Source: an uncultured Eubacteriales bacterium
GTDB taxonomy: Bacteria > Bacillota > Clostridia > Lachnospirales > CAG-274
Assembly: GCA_902495025.1 (NCBI GenBank)
Contig: CABUWB010000121.1
Location: 1 to 6,245, forward strand
DNA length: 6,245 nt
Reading direction: 5' to 3'
Shown: positions 1 through 6,245 of the stretch, one piece after another
How positions within the stretch are numbered: the stretch's first letter is position 1
Layout of the letters: every line of letters begins with the position of its first letter
Notes under the pieces: model-generated
Told to the model about the DNA's origin: nothing
What the model saw: only the letters and a program-made list of their open reading frames with translations
Databases searched by the model: none
Translations under genes and position numbers: made by a program

Positions 1-594
1 GGTAAGATGAAGTTCAGAACAAGCTATGGACAGAATGTTTTAAGACATTCAATTGAGGTATCGCAGCTTTGCGGGCTTATGGCTGCCGAGCTGGGTGTTG
101 ATGTAACGCTTGCCAAACGTGCCGGCTTACTGCACGATATTGGTAAGTCAATTAACCACGATATTGAGGGTTCTCATATTGAGCTTGGTGTTGCACTTTG
201 TAAAAAGTATCACGAATCTCCGCTTATTATTAATGCTGTTGAGGCACATCATGGTGATGTTGAGCCACAGAGTATCATTGCGGTGCTGGTACAGGCAGCA
301 GATGCTATTTCGGCTGCAAGACCGGGTGCAAGACGTGAAACCCTTGAGTCCTATATAAAGAGGCTTGAATCGCTTGAGGCGATTTCAAACTCATTTGATG
401 GTGTTGAAAAGTCATTCGCAATTCAGGCTGGTCGTGAACTGCGAATTATGATAGTACCCGAAAAGGTCAACGATGACCAGATGACTATTCTCGCTCGTGA
501 TATTGCCAAAAAGATTGAGGCAGAGCTTGAATATCCGGGTAATATAAAAGTAAACCTCATTAGGGAAACTCGTGCTATCGAGTATGCTAAATAA
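1..594 (+). CDS. rny: RNase Y, C-terminal part (HD domain; 5' truncated by window)
   Basis: RNase Y is a membrane-anchored endoribonuclease that starts mRNA decay and processing in Firmicutes; it cuts single-stranded RNA with metal-dependent HD chemistry. The frame is open from base 1, so the Met at base 7 is internal: the family reads straight through here (GKMKFRTSYGQNVLRHS). About 197 C-terminal residues are visible of a protein usually near 520 long, so the N-terminal membrane helix, coiled coil and KH RNA-binding domain lie upstream. Counting from Met at base 7, the HD motifs are intact: H14, the diagnostic dyad H43-D44 (LLHDIGK), H81-H82 (HHGD) and D99 (AADAIS). The family signatures SAARPGARRETLE, GVEKSFAIQAGRE and the C-terminus IRETRAIEYAK are also present. 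The gene ends in TAA at 592-594, six bases before a terminator hairpin. There is no sign of frameshift or decay. The identification rests on long recalled family motifs and is very secure. Confidence 0.97.
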   Translation, partial: GKMKFRTSYGQNVLRHSIEVSQLCGLMAAELGVDVTLAKRAGLLHDIGKSINHDIEGSHIELGVALCKKYHESPLIINAVEAHHGDVEPQSIIAVLVQAADAISAARPGARRETLESYIKRLESLEAISNSFDGVEKSFAIQAGRELRIMIVPEKVNDDQMTILARDIAKKIEAELEYPGNIKVNLIRETRAIEYAK

Positions 595-600
595 TTTTAA

Positions 601-627
601 GGGATTGCCGCTTGGCAGTCCCTTTTT
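601..627 (+). terminator. Rho-independent terminator of rny
   Basis: A nine-base-pair stem (601-609 with 614-622, one G-U pair) closes a four-base loop GCTT and runs directly into five T residues at 623-627. It starts six bases after the rny stop codon, the expected place for an intrinsic terminator. Read on the minus strand, the stem has a C-A mismatch and is followed by a poorer T run (TTAAAATTATTT), so it should act mainly on rny transcripts. Confidence 0.9.
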
Positions 628-642
628 AGTATTTGATATATT

Positions 643-684
643 AAAAAAGCTCCTTATATGAATTAATCATACAGGGAGCTTTTT
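643..684 (-). terminator. Bidirectional intrinsic terminator, main terminator of gltBD
   Basis: Bases 644-660 pair with 668-684 around the seven-base loop AATTAAT. In either direction the 17-position stem has one wobble and one mismatch: the T-G wobble (654/674) and A-C mismatch (656/672) on the plus strand become an A-C mismatch and a G-U wobble on the minus strand. The core GCTCC/GGAGC is flanked by A5 and T5. The minus transcript ends in six U residues (648-643), starting about 20 bases after the gltD stop. It therefore best serves the gltBD operon, and can back up the first hairpin for transcripts coming from rny. Function is inferred from structure and position. Confidence 0.9.
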
Positions 685-703
685 AATTATAAATTATATT
701 AAA

Positions 704-2167
704 TTATCTGTTGCTTAAATATTCGTCAACAGCCTTTGCAGCCTCTCTGCCCTCATGGATAGCCCATACAACAAGGCTCTGTCCACGACGCATATCACCT
801 GCGGCAAATACACCCTTAAGGCTTGTGGCATACTTGCCCTCATCAGCCTTAACATTTCCCCTTGCATCGGTTGCAAGTGAGAACTGCTTGATAAGTGTAT
901 CCTCAGGGCCTGTAAAGCCCATAGCGATAAGTAAAAGCTGGCAGGGCCATACCTTTTCGCTGCCCTCTACAGGAACGGGAATCATTCTGCCGTTTTCGTT
1001 TTTCCACTCAACATTAACAGTGTGTACCTCTTTAATGTTGTTGTTGTCATCGCCTACAATTTTGGTAACGGTGGTGAGGTAGTTGCGTGGGTCTTTACCA
1101 TAAAGGTAAATTGCCTCCTCCTGACCGTAGTCAACCTTTTTAAGGCGTGGCCACTGTGGCCAGTGGTTAGCTGCTGTACGTTCCTCAGGCAGCTCGGGCA
1201 TAATCTCAATTTGGTTTACGCTCTTGCAGCCATGACGGATAGATGTACCCACACAGTCAGTACCTGTATCGCCGCCGCCGATAATGATAACGTCCTTACC
1301 CTCTGCGGAAATATAGTTCCTATCCTGATGGTTGGAGTCAAGCAGGCTCTTTGTATTTGCTTTAAGGAAATCAACAGCAAAGTAAATACCGTTGCAGTCC
1401 CTGCCCTCTGCCTGTAAATCTCTTGGCTTTGTAGCACCGCAGCAAAGCACAACCGCATCAAACTCGTTTATAATTTTAGCGGCAGGGTAGTTTTTGCCTA
1501 TTTCAGTATTTGTAACAAAGGTGATACCCTCTTTTTCAAGTATGTCAACTCTGCGCTGTACAACCTTTTTGTCAAGCTTCATATTAGGTATGCCATACAT
1601 AAGCAGACCGCCTATACGGTCGCTCCTTTCAAATACGGTTACCTTATGACCGAGCTGGTTTAAAATATCTGCACAGGCAAGACCGCTTGGGCCTGAACCG
1701 ATTACGGCAACACGCTTTTCGGTTGACTTTTTAGGTATGCGTGGCACAACCTTGCCCTGCTCAAACATCTTATCAATTATGTGTACCTCAATATTTTTTG
1801 TGGTAACAGATGGCTCGTGCATACCCAGTGTACATGAGCCCTCACAAAGTGCGGGACAAACACGACCCGTAAACTCAGGGAAGTTGCTTGTCTTTGAAAG
1901 ACGCTTGTAAGCCTCCTCATATTTGCCATGGTATACAAGGTCGTTCCACTCGGGGATAAGGTTGCCCAAAGGACAGCCGCCCTCAAGCGGCAGTCCTGTA
2001 TGACAGAAGGCAACGCCGCAGTTCATACAGCGTGCGCCCTGCTGTCTTAAACTTTCCTCATCTGTGAAATGGGTGTGAAACTCATTCCAGTCCTTTATAC
2101 GTTCCTCAGGCGCTCTGTCCTGTGGAAGTGCTCTGTTATATTCCAAAAAACCTGTTGGCTTACCCAT
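704..2167 (-). CDS. gltD: Glutamate synthase small (beta) subunit, NAD(P)H-oxidising
   Basis: GltD oxidises NAD(P)H at FAD and passes electrons through Fe-S clusters to the GltB subunit. The 487-residue length is typical of complete family members. An N-terminal cysteine-rich Fe-S domain (about residues 25-135) carries C47, C50, C55 and C65 (CMNCGVAFC, then GGCPLGN), followed by C104, C108 and C112 (CPALCEGSC). The FAD-binding Rossmann motif GSGPSGLACA lies at 157-166 with acidic E180. The second nucleotide-binding motif, GGGDTGTD, lies at 297-304 and should bind the pyridine nucleotide. The C-terminal FAD motif GVFAAGDMRRGQSLVVWAI is at 452-470. The ATG at 2167 is supported by a strong Shine-Dalgarno eight bases upstream and by a family-like N-terminus (MGKPTGFLEYNR). 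The gene overlaps the gltB stop by eight bases, which suggests translational coupling. NADPH versus NADH preference cannot be decided here. Related GltD-like subunits occur in other oxidoreductases, but adjacency to a true gltB makes this assignment firm. Confidence 0.97.
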   Translation of the reverse strand: MGKPTGFLEYNRALPQDRAPEERIKDWNEFHTHFTDEESLRQQGARCMNCGVAFCHTGLPLEGGCPLGNLIPEWNDLVYHGKYEEAYKRLSKTSNFPEFTGRVCPALCEGSCTLGMHEPSVTTKNIEVHIIDKMFEQGKVVPRIPKKSTEKRVAVIGSGPSGLACADILNQLGHKVTVFERSDRIGGLLMYGIPNMKLDKKVVQRRVDILEKEGITFVTNTEIGKNYPAAKIINEFDAVVLCCGATKPRDLQAEGRDCNGIYFAVDFLKANTKSLLDSNHQDRNYISAEGKDVIIIGGGDTGTDCVGTSIRHGCKSVNQIEIMPELPEERTAANHWPQWPRLKKVDYGQEEAIYLYGKDPRNYLTTVTKIVGDDNNNIKEVHTVNVEWKNENGRMIPVPVEGSEKVWPCQLLLIAMGFTGPEDTLIKQFSLATDARGNVKADEGKYATSLKGVFAAGDMRRGQSLVVWAIHEGREAAKAVDEYLSNR

Positions 2168-5100
2168 TTACAGCACTCCTTTCCGGTCTTTTAAAGGTTG
2201 TGTTTTTGCTTACAACCAAAAATGCGTCCATTACTGCATCTTCATCATTCATGCCAGATTCCTTGCATTTCTTGATTTCCTCAATCATTTCCTTATATGC
2301 TCTTGGTATTACCTTAAGGAAATTGTGTACCTCATTATCCCAGTTGTCAAGCAGCTCCTTAGCTCTCTTGGAGCCTGTGTATTTAAGGTGATTTTCAACC
2401 ATTGTTTTAAGCTCTGCAATATCCTCTGCATTGCTTAATTCCTCAATAAGCACAAGACCCTTGTTGCAGCGTGTTTCAAAATCGCCGCCGTAGTTGTATA
2501 CATAAGCGACACCGCCCGACATACCCGCAGCAAAGTTTCTGCCTGTCTTGCCGAGTACTGCAACACGTCCGCCTGTCATATACTCGCAGCCATGCTGACC
2601 TACACTGTCAACAACAGCGGTGATACCCGAGTTTCTTACACAGAAACGCTCGCCTGCCATACCGTCAATGTATGCCTCGCCTTCAATAGCGCCGTAGAAT
2701 GCAACGTTACCTATAATTACGTTGTCCTCAGCAACATACTTAGCCTTTTTAGGTGGTACAACAATAATCTTACCGCCCGAAAGACCCTTGCCGATATAGT
2801 CGTTTGAGTCACCCTCAAGGCGCATTGTAACACCATGAGTCTGGAATGCACCAAAGCTCTGACCTGCCGAGCCTACAAAGCTTAAATTGATTGTATCGTC
2901 GGGCAGACCCTTTGCACCGTATTTCTTTGTGATTTCGCCCGAAAGGATTGTACCGCAAACTCTATCAACATTACCTATTGCAAGTGATGCGGAAATTTCC
3001 TTACCAGACTTAATAGCAGGTGTGCAAAGACGAACAAGTGCATTTACATCAAGGCACTTTTCAAGCTCGTGGTCCTGCTGAACGTTGAAGTAACGCTCGG
3101 AGTCGTTTGAACAAATCTTAGGCTGATAAAGCACGCTTGTCAAATCCACGTCCTTAGCCTTCCAGTGGTCTAATTTCTTAGGTGTCAGCTTTTCAACATG
3201 ACCAATCATTTCATTTATTGTCTTTACGCCGATTTTAGCCATCCATTCACGTAAATCCTGTGCAATAAAGCGCATAAAGTTTTCAACATATTCTGGCTTA
3301 CCCATAAACTTAGCACGAAGCTCAGGGTTCTGTGTGGCAACACCAACAGGACAGGTATCAAGGTTACAAACTCTCATCATTACACAGCCCATTGTAATAA
3401 GCGGACCTGTTGCAAAGCCGAATTCCTCTGCGCCTAAAAGACAGGCAACAGCTAAATCCCTACCTGTTAAAAGCTTACCGTCGGTTTCAATTACAACCCT
3501 GTTGCGCAGGTTGTTCATAAGCAGTGCCTGATGTGTTTCGGCAACACCAAGCTCCCATGGCAGACCTGCATGACGTGTTGATGTGCGAGGTGCAGCACCT
3601 GTACCGCCGTCATAGCCGCTTATAAGGATAACGTCTGCACGTCCCTTTGCAACACCTACTGCGATAGTACCTACGCCTGCCTCGGAAACAAGCTTAACGG
3701 AAATACGTGCATTTCTGTTTGCGTTTTTCAGGTCATGAATAAGCTGTGCCAAATCCTCAATCGAGTAAATATCGTGGTGAGGTGGTGGTGAAATAAGGCT
3801 TACACCCGGTGTTGAATGTCTTGCCTTTGCAATCCATGGATAAACCTTTTTGCCGGGAAGATGACCGCCCTCGCCGGGCTTAGCACCCTGTGCCATTTTT
3901 ATCTGTATTTCAATTGCATTCTGTAAATAGTTGATTGTAACACCAAAGCGGCCTGATGCAACCTGCTTGATTGCAGAACAGCGTGAATCACCGTTTGCAT
4001 CGGGAGTGAAACGCTCCTCCTCCTCGCCGCCTTCACCTGTGTTTGACTTACCGCCAAGTCTGTTCATGGCAATAGCCATACACTCGTGAGCCTCTTTTGA
4101 GATTGAGCCGTAGCTCATTGCGCCTGTTTTGAAACGCTTAACAATTGACTCAACGCTTTCAACCTCGTCAATATTAATTGGCTTGTCAACAGTACGTATA
4201 TCAAGCAGACCTCTTATGGTACACAGTTTTTCCGTTGTATCGTCCATAAGGTGTGTATACTGCTTGAAAAGCTTGTAATCGCCTTCACGACAAGCCTTCT
4301 GGAGCAGATAGATTGAGCGAGGGTTATACATGTGGTACTCGCCGTCTTTTCTCCACTTATAGTCGCCGCCTGTTTCAAGTGCATCATTTTGCAGAAGTGG
4401 GTCAAATGCTTTATCATGGCGCATTTTAGACTCCTGTGCACTCTGCTGTAAGCCGATGCCGCCAATACGTGTAACTGTGCCTGTAAAGTACTTGTCAACA
4501 ACAGCCTCGTTAATACCCAGTGCCTCAAAAATCTGTGCGCCCATATAACTCTGTATAGTTGATATACCCATCTTGGACATAATCTTGACAATGCCCTTAG
4601 TTACTGCATGACGGTAAATTTCAACAGCCTCATCTGCTGGCTTTGAAACATACTCATTATTTGCCATATCGGTAATGGTTTCGTAAGCAAGGTAAGGATT
4701 AACCGCATTTACACCATAGCCGAGCAGAACGGCAAAGTGGTGTACCTCTCTTGGCTCGCCTGTTTCAAGCACAATACTTACCTTCATACGTGTACCCATA
4801 CGTATTAAGTGGTGGTGCAGACCTGCGCCTGCAAGCAGTGCAGGGATAGCGCACTTGTTTTCGTCAACGCCCTTATCAGAAAGGATAAGAATGTTATAAT
4901 TGTTGTCAATTGCAATGTTTGCCGCCTCAAAGAGGTTTTCCATAGCACTCTTTAAGCCGCCCTTTTCATTTATGTTATAAAGCATGGGTATTGTAACCGA
5001 CTTAAAGCCCGGCATATCTATTGTCTTTATTTTATTAAGCTCCTCGTTTGTAAGGATAGGTGAGTTGCTTCTTATTCTGTGGCAGTTTTTGCCCTGTGGG

Positions 5101-6245
5101 TTGAGGATATTTCTTTCACCGCCAAGGTAAGTTATTGTACTTGTAACAACCTGCTCCCTTATTGCATCAATAGGTGGGTTTGTTACCTGTGCAAATAACT
5201 GCTTGAAGTAGTTGTAAAGAAGCTGTGGCTTTTCCGACAGTACGGCAATAGGTGTATCAATACCCATGGCGCCGATTGGGTCCTCGCCTGTTTCAACAAT
5301 GTTTTTAAGGGTGGTGTCAAGGTCCTCCCATGTGTAGCCAAATGCTTTCTGCCTTGTTAAAAGAGGTACCTTGCTGTTAAAATCATTTTCCTTATTAACA
5401 AAAAGGTTTTCAAGCTCAATAAGGCGGTTCATCCAGATTTCACCGTATGGGTGCTGTTGCATTGACTCCCTTATTTCATCTGCAAGGTCAGACCACTGTG
5501 CAGCCTTTGCGCCTGTTTTAACATCATCAATATTGACAAGGTTTTCTTCAAGCCACTGCTTATATGGGTGCTGTGCGGCAATTGTCGATTTAATTTCCTC
5601 ATCGGAGATAATCTTGCCTGCCTTAGTATCAATAAGGAGCATTTTGCCCGGTTCAAGCCTGTTCTTTGATACAATGTGTTCAGGCTTGATGTTGAGCACA
5701 CCAACCTCTGATGAAAGTACAACCATATCATCGGTTGTTACATAGTAACGTGCAGGACGCAGACCGTTACGGTCAAGTGTAGCACCTACAAGCTCGCCGT
5801 CTGTAAAGCCGATAGCTGCAGGGCCGTCCCAAGGCTCGCCGTTTGTTGAGTTGTACTCATAGAAAGCACGCTTGCTCTCGTCCATGCTCTCGTCGTTTTC
5901 CCAAGGCTCGGGTACTGCCATCATAACAGCCTGTGACAGTGAGAAGCCTGCAAGGGTGAGCATGTGCAGGTAGTTATCAAGCATAGCAGAGTCAGAGCCG
6001 TCCTCATTGATTACGGGATAAATCTTTTTAATATCGTCGCCGAATTTATCGGTTTCAAATATTTTTTCTCTTGCATTTGTCCAGTTTACATTACCACGAA
6101 TGGTGTTAATCTCGCCGTTGTGGATAATGAAGCGGTTAGGATGCGCTCTTTCCCAGCTTGGGAAGGTATTGGTTGAGAAACGGCTGTGTACAAGTGCAAT
6201 AGCCGTACTCATATCAAGGTCCATAAGGTCAAGATAGAACCTTGA
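2160..6245 (-). CDS. gltB: Glutamate synthase large (alpha) subunit (5' end outside window)
   Basis: GltB hydrolyses glutamine, channels the ammonia and forms glutamate from 2-oxoglutarate at FMN. The frame stays open through Met 6224 to base 6245 (SRFYLDLM), so 1361 residues are visible and probably 150-200 are missing, including the catalytic N-terminal Cys of the class II amidotransferase. Numbering from Met 6224, the rest of the glutaminase domain (to about 215) shows HSRFSTNTFPSW (13-24), HNGEINTIRGN (35-45) and DRNGLRPARY (151-160). The central domain covers about 270-570. The FMN synthase domain (about 690-1070) shows GAMSYGSIS (701-709), GKSNTGEGGE (725-734), PPPHHDIYSIEDL (813-825) and SGYDGGTGAAP (869-879). 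The 3Fe-4S ligands are C947, C953 and C958, spaced C-x5-C-x4-C. The C-terminal beta-helix (about 1100-1280) has the repeated glycines of the GXGXG fold, for example 1218-1240. The frame is intact. It is the upstream gene of the operon; in Bacillus the same subunit is called GltA. Its promoter lies outside the window. Confidence 0.97.
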   Translation of the reverse strand, partial: SRFYLDLMDLDMSTAIALVHSRFSTNTFPSWERAHPNRFIIHNGEINTIRGNVNWTNAREKIFETDKFGDDIKKIYPVINEDGSDSAMLDNYLHMLTLAGFSLSQAVMMAVPEPWENDESMDESKRAFYEYNSTNGEPWDGPAAIGFTDGELVGATLDRNGLRPARYYVTTDDMVVLSSEVGVLNIKPEHIVSKNRLEPGKMLLIDTKAGKIISDEEIKSTIAAQHPYKQWLEENLVNIDDVKTGAKAAQWSDLADEIRESMQQHPYGEIWMNRLIELENLFVNKENDFNSKVPLLTRQKAFGYTWEDLDTTLKNIVETGEDPIGAMGIDTPIAVLSEKPQLLYNYFKQLFAQVTNPPIDAIREQVVTSTITYLGGERNILNPQGKNCHRIRSNSPILTNEELNKIKTIDMPGFKSVTIPMLYNINEKGGLKSAMENLFEAANIAIDNNYNILILSDKGVDENKCAIPALLAGAGLHHHLIRMGTRMKVSIVLETGEPREVHHFAVLLGYGVNAVNPYLAYETITDMANNEYVSKPADEAVEIYRHAVTKGIVKIMSKMGISTIQSYMGAQIFEALGINEAVVDKYFTGTVTRIGGIGLQQSAQESKMRHDKAFDPLLQNDALETGGDYKWRKDGEYHMYNPRSIYLLQKACREGDYKLFKQYTHLMDDTTEKLCTIRGLLDIRTVDKPINIDEVESVESIVKRFKTGAMSYGSISKEAHECMAIAMNRLGGKSNTGEGGEEEERFTPDANGDSRCSAIKQVASGRFGVTINYLQNAIEIQIKMAQGAKPGEGGHLPGKKVYPWIAKARHSTPGVSLISPPPHHDIYSIEDLAQLIHDLKNANRNARISVKLVSEAGVGTIAVGVAKGRADVILISGYDGGTGAAPRTSTRHAGLPWELGVAETHQALLMNNLRNRVVIETDGKLLTGRDLAVACLLGAEEFGFATGPLITMGCVMMRVCNLDTCPVGVATQNPELRAKFMGKPEYVENFMRFIAQDLREWMAKIGVKTINEMIGHVEKLTPKKLDHWKAKDVDLTSVLYQPKICSNDSERYFNVQQDHELEKCLDVNALVRLCTPAIKSGKEISASLAIGNVDRVCGTILSGEITKKYGAKGLPDDTINLSFVGSAGQSFGAFQTHGVTMRLEGDSNDYIGKGLSGGKIIVVPPKKAKYVAEDNVIIGNVAFYGAIEGEAYIDGMAGERFCVRNSGITAVVDSVGQHGCEYMTGGRVAVLGKTGRNFAAGMSGGVAYVYNYGGDFETRCNKGLVLIEELSNAEDIAELKTMVENHLKYTGSKRAKELLDNWDNEVHNFLKVIPRAYKEMIEEIKKCKESGMNDEDAVMDAFLVVSKNTTFKRPERSAVNG
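2176..2182 (-). promoter_or_regulatory. Shine-Dalgarno of gltD, inside the 3' end of gltB
   Basis: On the minus strand AAAGGAG lies eight bases before the gltD ATG (2167-2165), a near-ideal match and spacing. It decides the gltD start and lies entirely within the last codons of gltB, so ribosomes ending gltB at TAA 2162-2160 reach the gltD start region. Coupled or re-initiating translation would help keep the two subunits in balance; that is inference from the arrangement. Confidence 0.85.

Noticed and set aside
7..9. Met codon at base 7 as a start codon for rny
   Set aside because: The conserved segment reads through it (GKMKFRTSYGQN), and no Shine-Dalgarno can be seen in the six bases before it. 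It is an internal residue.
110..358. Open frame of 82 codons overlapping rny in another frame
   Set aside because: The rny frame here encodes the invariant HD-domain motifs; the alternative is a Leu-rich shadow.
628..703. AT-rich stretches resembling promoter -10 elements (for example around 632-645 and 684-703)
   Set aside because: Both flanking genes end here and no gene starts downstream in either direction, so the AT-richness is explained by the terminators and a short spacer.
1022..1417. Open frame of 131 codons on the plus strand, antisense to gltD
   Set aside because: It lies fully inside the well-conserved gltD coding sequence, has no family-like motifs, and has a composition expected from the complement of a conserved gene.
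4214..4591. Open frame of 125 codons on the minus strand in another frame of gltB
   Set aside because: It is an out-of-frame shadow of gltB; its translation is low-complexity Ser/Leu/His/Arg-rich and resembles no known protein.
5371..5745. Open frame of 124 codons on the plus strand, antisense to gltB
   Set aside because: It is Ser/Ile/Leu-rich and lies within the glutaminase-to-central part of gltB. It is best explained as a shadow of the conserved coding strand.
6222..6224. Met codon at 6224 as the start of gltB
   Set aside because: The frame stays open to the window edge with family-like residues (SRFYLDL), and the glutaminase domain would lack its catalytic N-terminus. The gene is therefore cut by the window rather than starting here.

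Overview
The window holds three protein-coding genes in a compact, convergent layout and looks like ordinary housekeeping chromosome. The organism is most likely a low-to-moderate-GC member of the Firmicutes, probably a clostridium. The reasons are an RNase Y, typical of that phylum; protein sequences of clostridial/bacillar type; a strong AAAGGAG Shine-Dalgarno; and U-tract hairpin terminators. A gut clostridium of the Ruminococcaceae/Oscillospiraceae type would fit, but the genus cannot be fixed from this sequence alone.

Layout. Bases 1-594 (+) are the 3' end of rny (RNase Y): the HD catalytic domain and C-terminal region. The N-terminal membrane anchor, coiled coil and KH domain lie before the window. 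Bases 595-703 are a short convergent intergenic region with two hairpin terminators. The first serves rny. The second is flanked by A and T tracts and can work in both directions. Bases 704-2167 (-) are gltD, the complete small subunit of glutamate synthase. Bases 2160-6245 (-) are gltB, the large subunit, complete at its C-terminus but cut by the window edge inside the N-terminal glutaminase domain. The two glt genes overlap by 8 bases (ATGGGTAA), and the gltD ribosome binding site lies within the last codons of gltB.

How the genes work together. GltB and GltD form the two-subunit glutamate synthase (GOGAT). GltB hydrolyses glutamine and passes the ammonia to 2-oxoglutarate at its FMN site. 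GltD takes electrons from NAD(P)H through FAD and passes them through Fe-S clusters to GltB. With glutamine synthetase, encoded elsewhere, this is the main route of ammonium assimilation when nitrogen is scarce. RNase Y is an unrelated mRNA-decay endonuclease that happens to face the glt operon.

I found no mobile element, CRISPR array, RNA gene or unknown system. The other open frames are antisense or out-of-frame shadows of gltB and gltD. The glt promoter and any leader regulation lie beyond base 6245 and cannot be seen.
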